NCBI GenBank assembly: GCA_013695575.1
Contig: JACDAF010000323.1
Coordinates: 1 to 5,043 of the forward strand
Direction of reading: 5' to 3'
Source of the DNA: Chloroflexota bacterium
GTDB taxonomy: Bacteria > Chloroflexota > Limnocylindria > P2-11E
DNA length: 5,043 bases
Shown here piece by piece: positions 4,590 through 5,043 of this stretch. The notes beneath the pieces are model-generated. The model worked only from the letters and a program-made list of their open reading frames with translations. It ran no database searches and was not told where the DNA came from. The position numbers and the translations under genes were made by a program. Position 1 is the first letter of the stretch. Each line of letters starts with the position of its first letter.

Positions 4590-5043
4590 GTGGCACCGGG
4601 AACGAGCTACGCGTGGGCGCGCCGACTACAGGAACCGAAGTACGCCGGGTACCTCGAGTGGCGCCGAGAGTGGTTGTGGAAGCACGGAGAGCGCCCCACG
4701 GCCGGCCCCTATTGGAGCGACGTGCTTCGCGGCCTCGCGGAAGCTCAGGCGCTCGCCGAAGCGGCCCGTCAACAGCAAACGAGAGAGCTTCTCGCGGGGG
4801 CAAATGTGAAACCGTGGATTGCGCCTGCGAGCGTCGACGCGAATCGCTCTGTCAAGCTCGCCAGGCGAGCACTCTTCGGTGACATCGGCGATCGCGCGAT
4901 ACGTCACCGGTTGCAGCGATTCGCGGAACACTCGGCACAGCTCCCGCGTCGGTGCCAGGTGGCCGACTGTACGAACGAGCTCCCGCGGCAGGCCCGAAGC
5001 ACTCGGAAGCGGTGCGACGCGTGCCGTCGGACTCGTCGGCGTG
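4590..5043 (+). CDS. Hypothetical protein with C-terminal cysteine cluster (3' end outside window)
   Basis: The frame is open from the GTG at 4590 to the window edge, at least 151 residues, with strong G/C use at third positions, unlike the overlapping frames. The N terminus is rich in Trp, Tyr and charged residues (YAWARRLQEPKYAGYLEWRR, then EWLWKHGERPTAGPYWSDVL). A long basic helical region follows, then a cysteine set C122-x4-C127 and C142-x2-C145 (CQVADC, then RCDACRR) that may bind zinc. I recognise no family. It is probably a nucleic-acid-binding protein of the element, divergently expressed from the excisionase-like gene. The start is uncertain because no Shine-Dalgarno is seen, but it is the only usual start codon between the upstream stop (4539-4541) and the conserved-looking part. 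Confidence 0.65.
   Translation, partial: MAPGTSYAWARRLQEPKYAGYLEWRREWLWKHGERPTAGPYWSDVLRGLAEAQALAEAARQQQTRELLAGANVKPWIAPASVDANRSVKLARRALFGDIGDRAIRHRLQRFAEHSAQLPRRCQVADCTNELPRQARSTRKRCDACRRTRRR

Larger units (their letters stand above)
1108..5043. mobile_element. Putative integrative element: integrase, excisionase-like and replication module
   Basis: A complete integrase, two small HTH proteins, a putative initiator with an embedded iteron-like array and several small hypotheticals form one minus-strand operon. This layout matches the int-xis-rep module of integrative plasmids, AICE-type elements and some phage satellites. The left boundary is set tentatively at the first short repeat beyond the integrase; the right boundary is outside the window. 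No conjugation, packaging or capsid gene is visible, so the class is open. Confidence 0.55.

Noticed and set aside
4626..4931. Minus-strand frame of 101 codons
   Set aside because: The plus-strand frame from 4590 stays open to the window edge with consistent G/C third positions and a cysteine cluster, which explains this stretch better.

Overview
The window is GC-rich bacterial DNA. Coding regions use G or C at most third positions and GTG starts are frequent. The small mobile-element proteins resemble families I associate with high-GC Actinomycetota, possibly Thermoleophilia-like, but nothing here fixes the taxon. No rRNA, tRNA or CRISPR is visible.

Left part (1-600) is a transposon graveyard. 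The 3' end of an IS3-family transposase and the probable right end of that element (about 222-246) abut the tail of an IS4-superfamily transposase remnant on the minus strand, which has lost its 5' half. Positions 601-1080 encode a small two-helix membrane protein with a coiled coil, followed by an intrinsic terminator (1162-1184).

Middle (about 1081-1700): an intergenic stretch dense in short GTGTCTCA / TGTCACA repeats, including direct pairs with 11-bp spacing and an inverted pair around the terminator. This is a candidate recombination or operator region. It is followed by a zinc-ribbon protein gene whose stop overlaps the convergent integrase stop.

Right part (1699-5043) looks like the recombination and replication module of a compact integrative element (integrative plasmid, AICE-like element or phage satellite). 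Read in the minus direction: an excisionase-like HTH protein (4549-4355), a zinc-ribbon and winged-helix putative replication initiator (4225-3491), a 32-residue ORF (3494-3396), a small HTH protein (3399-3139), a small conserved hypothetical (3079-2765) and a complete tyrosine integrase (2772-1699). Most junctions overlap by a few bases, so these genes are probably one translationally coupled operon. A divergent gene with a C-terminal cysteine cluster starts at 4590 and runs off the window.

The most striking signal is a cluster of eight copies of a 13-bp motif (about TCCCNAGTGGAAG) in both orientations, inside the initiator gene between its zinc ribbon and winged-helix part. The copies are read in different frames and on both strands, so the conservation is at DNA level. 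I infer an origin of replication (iterons) or an operator array embedded in the gene, comparable in layout to lambda O, whose coding sequence contains its own iterons.
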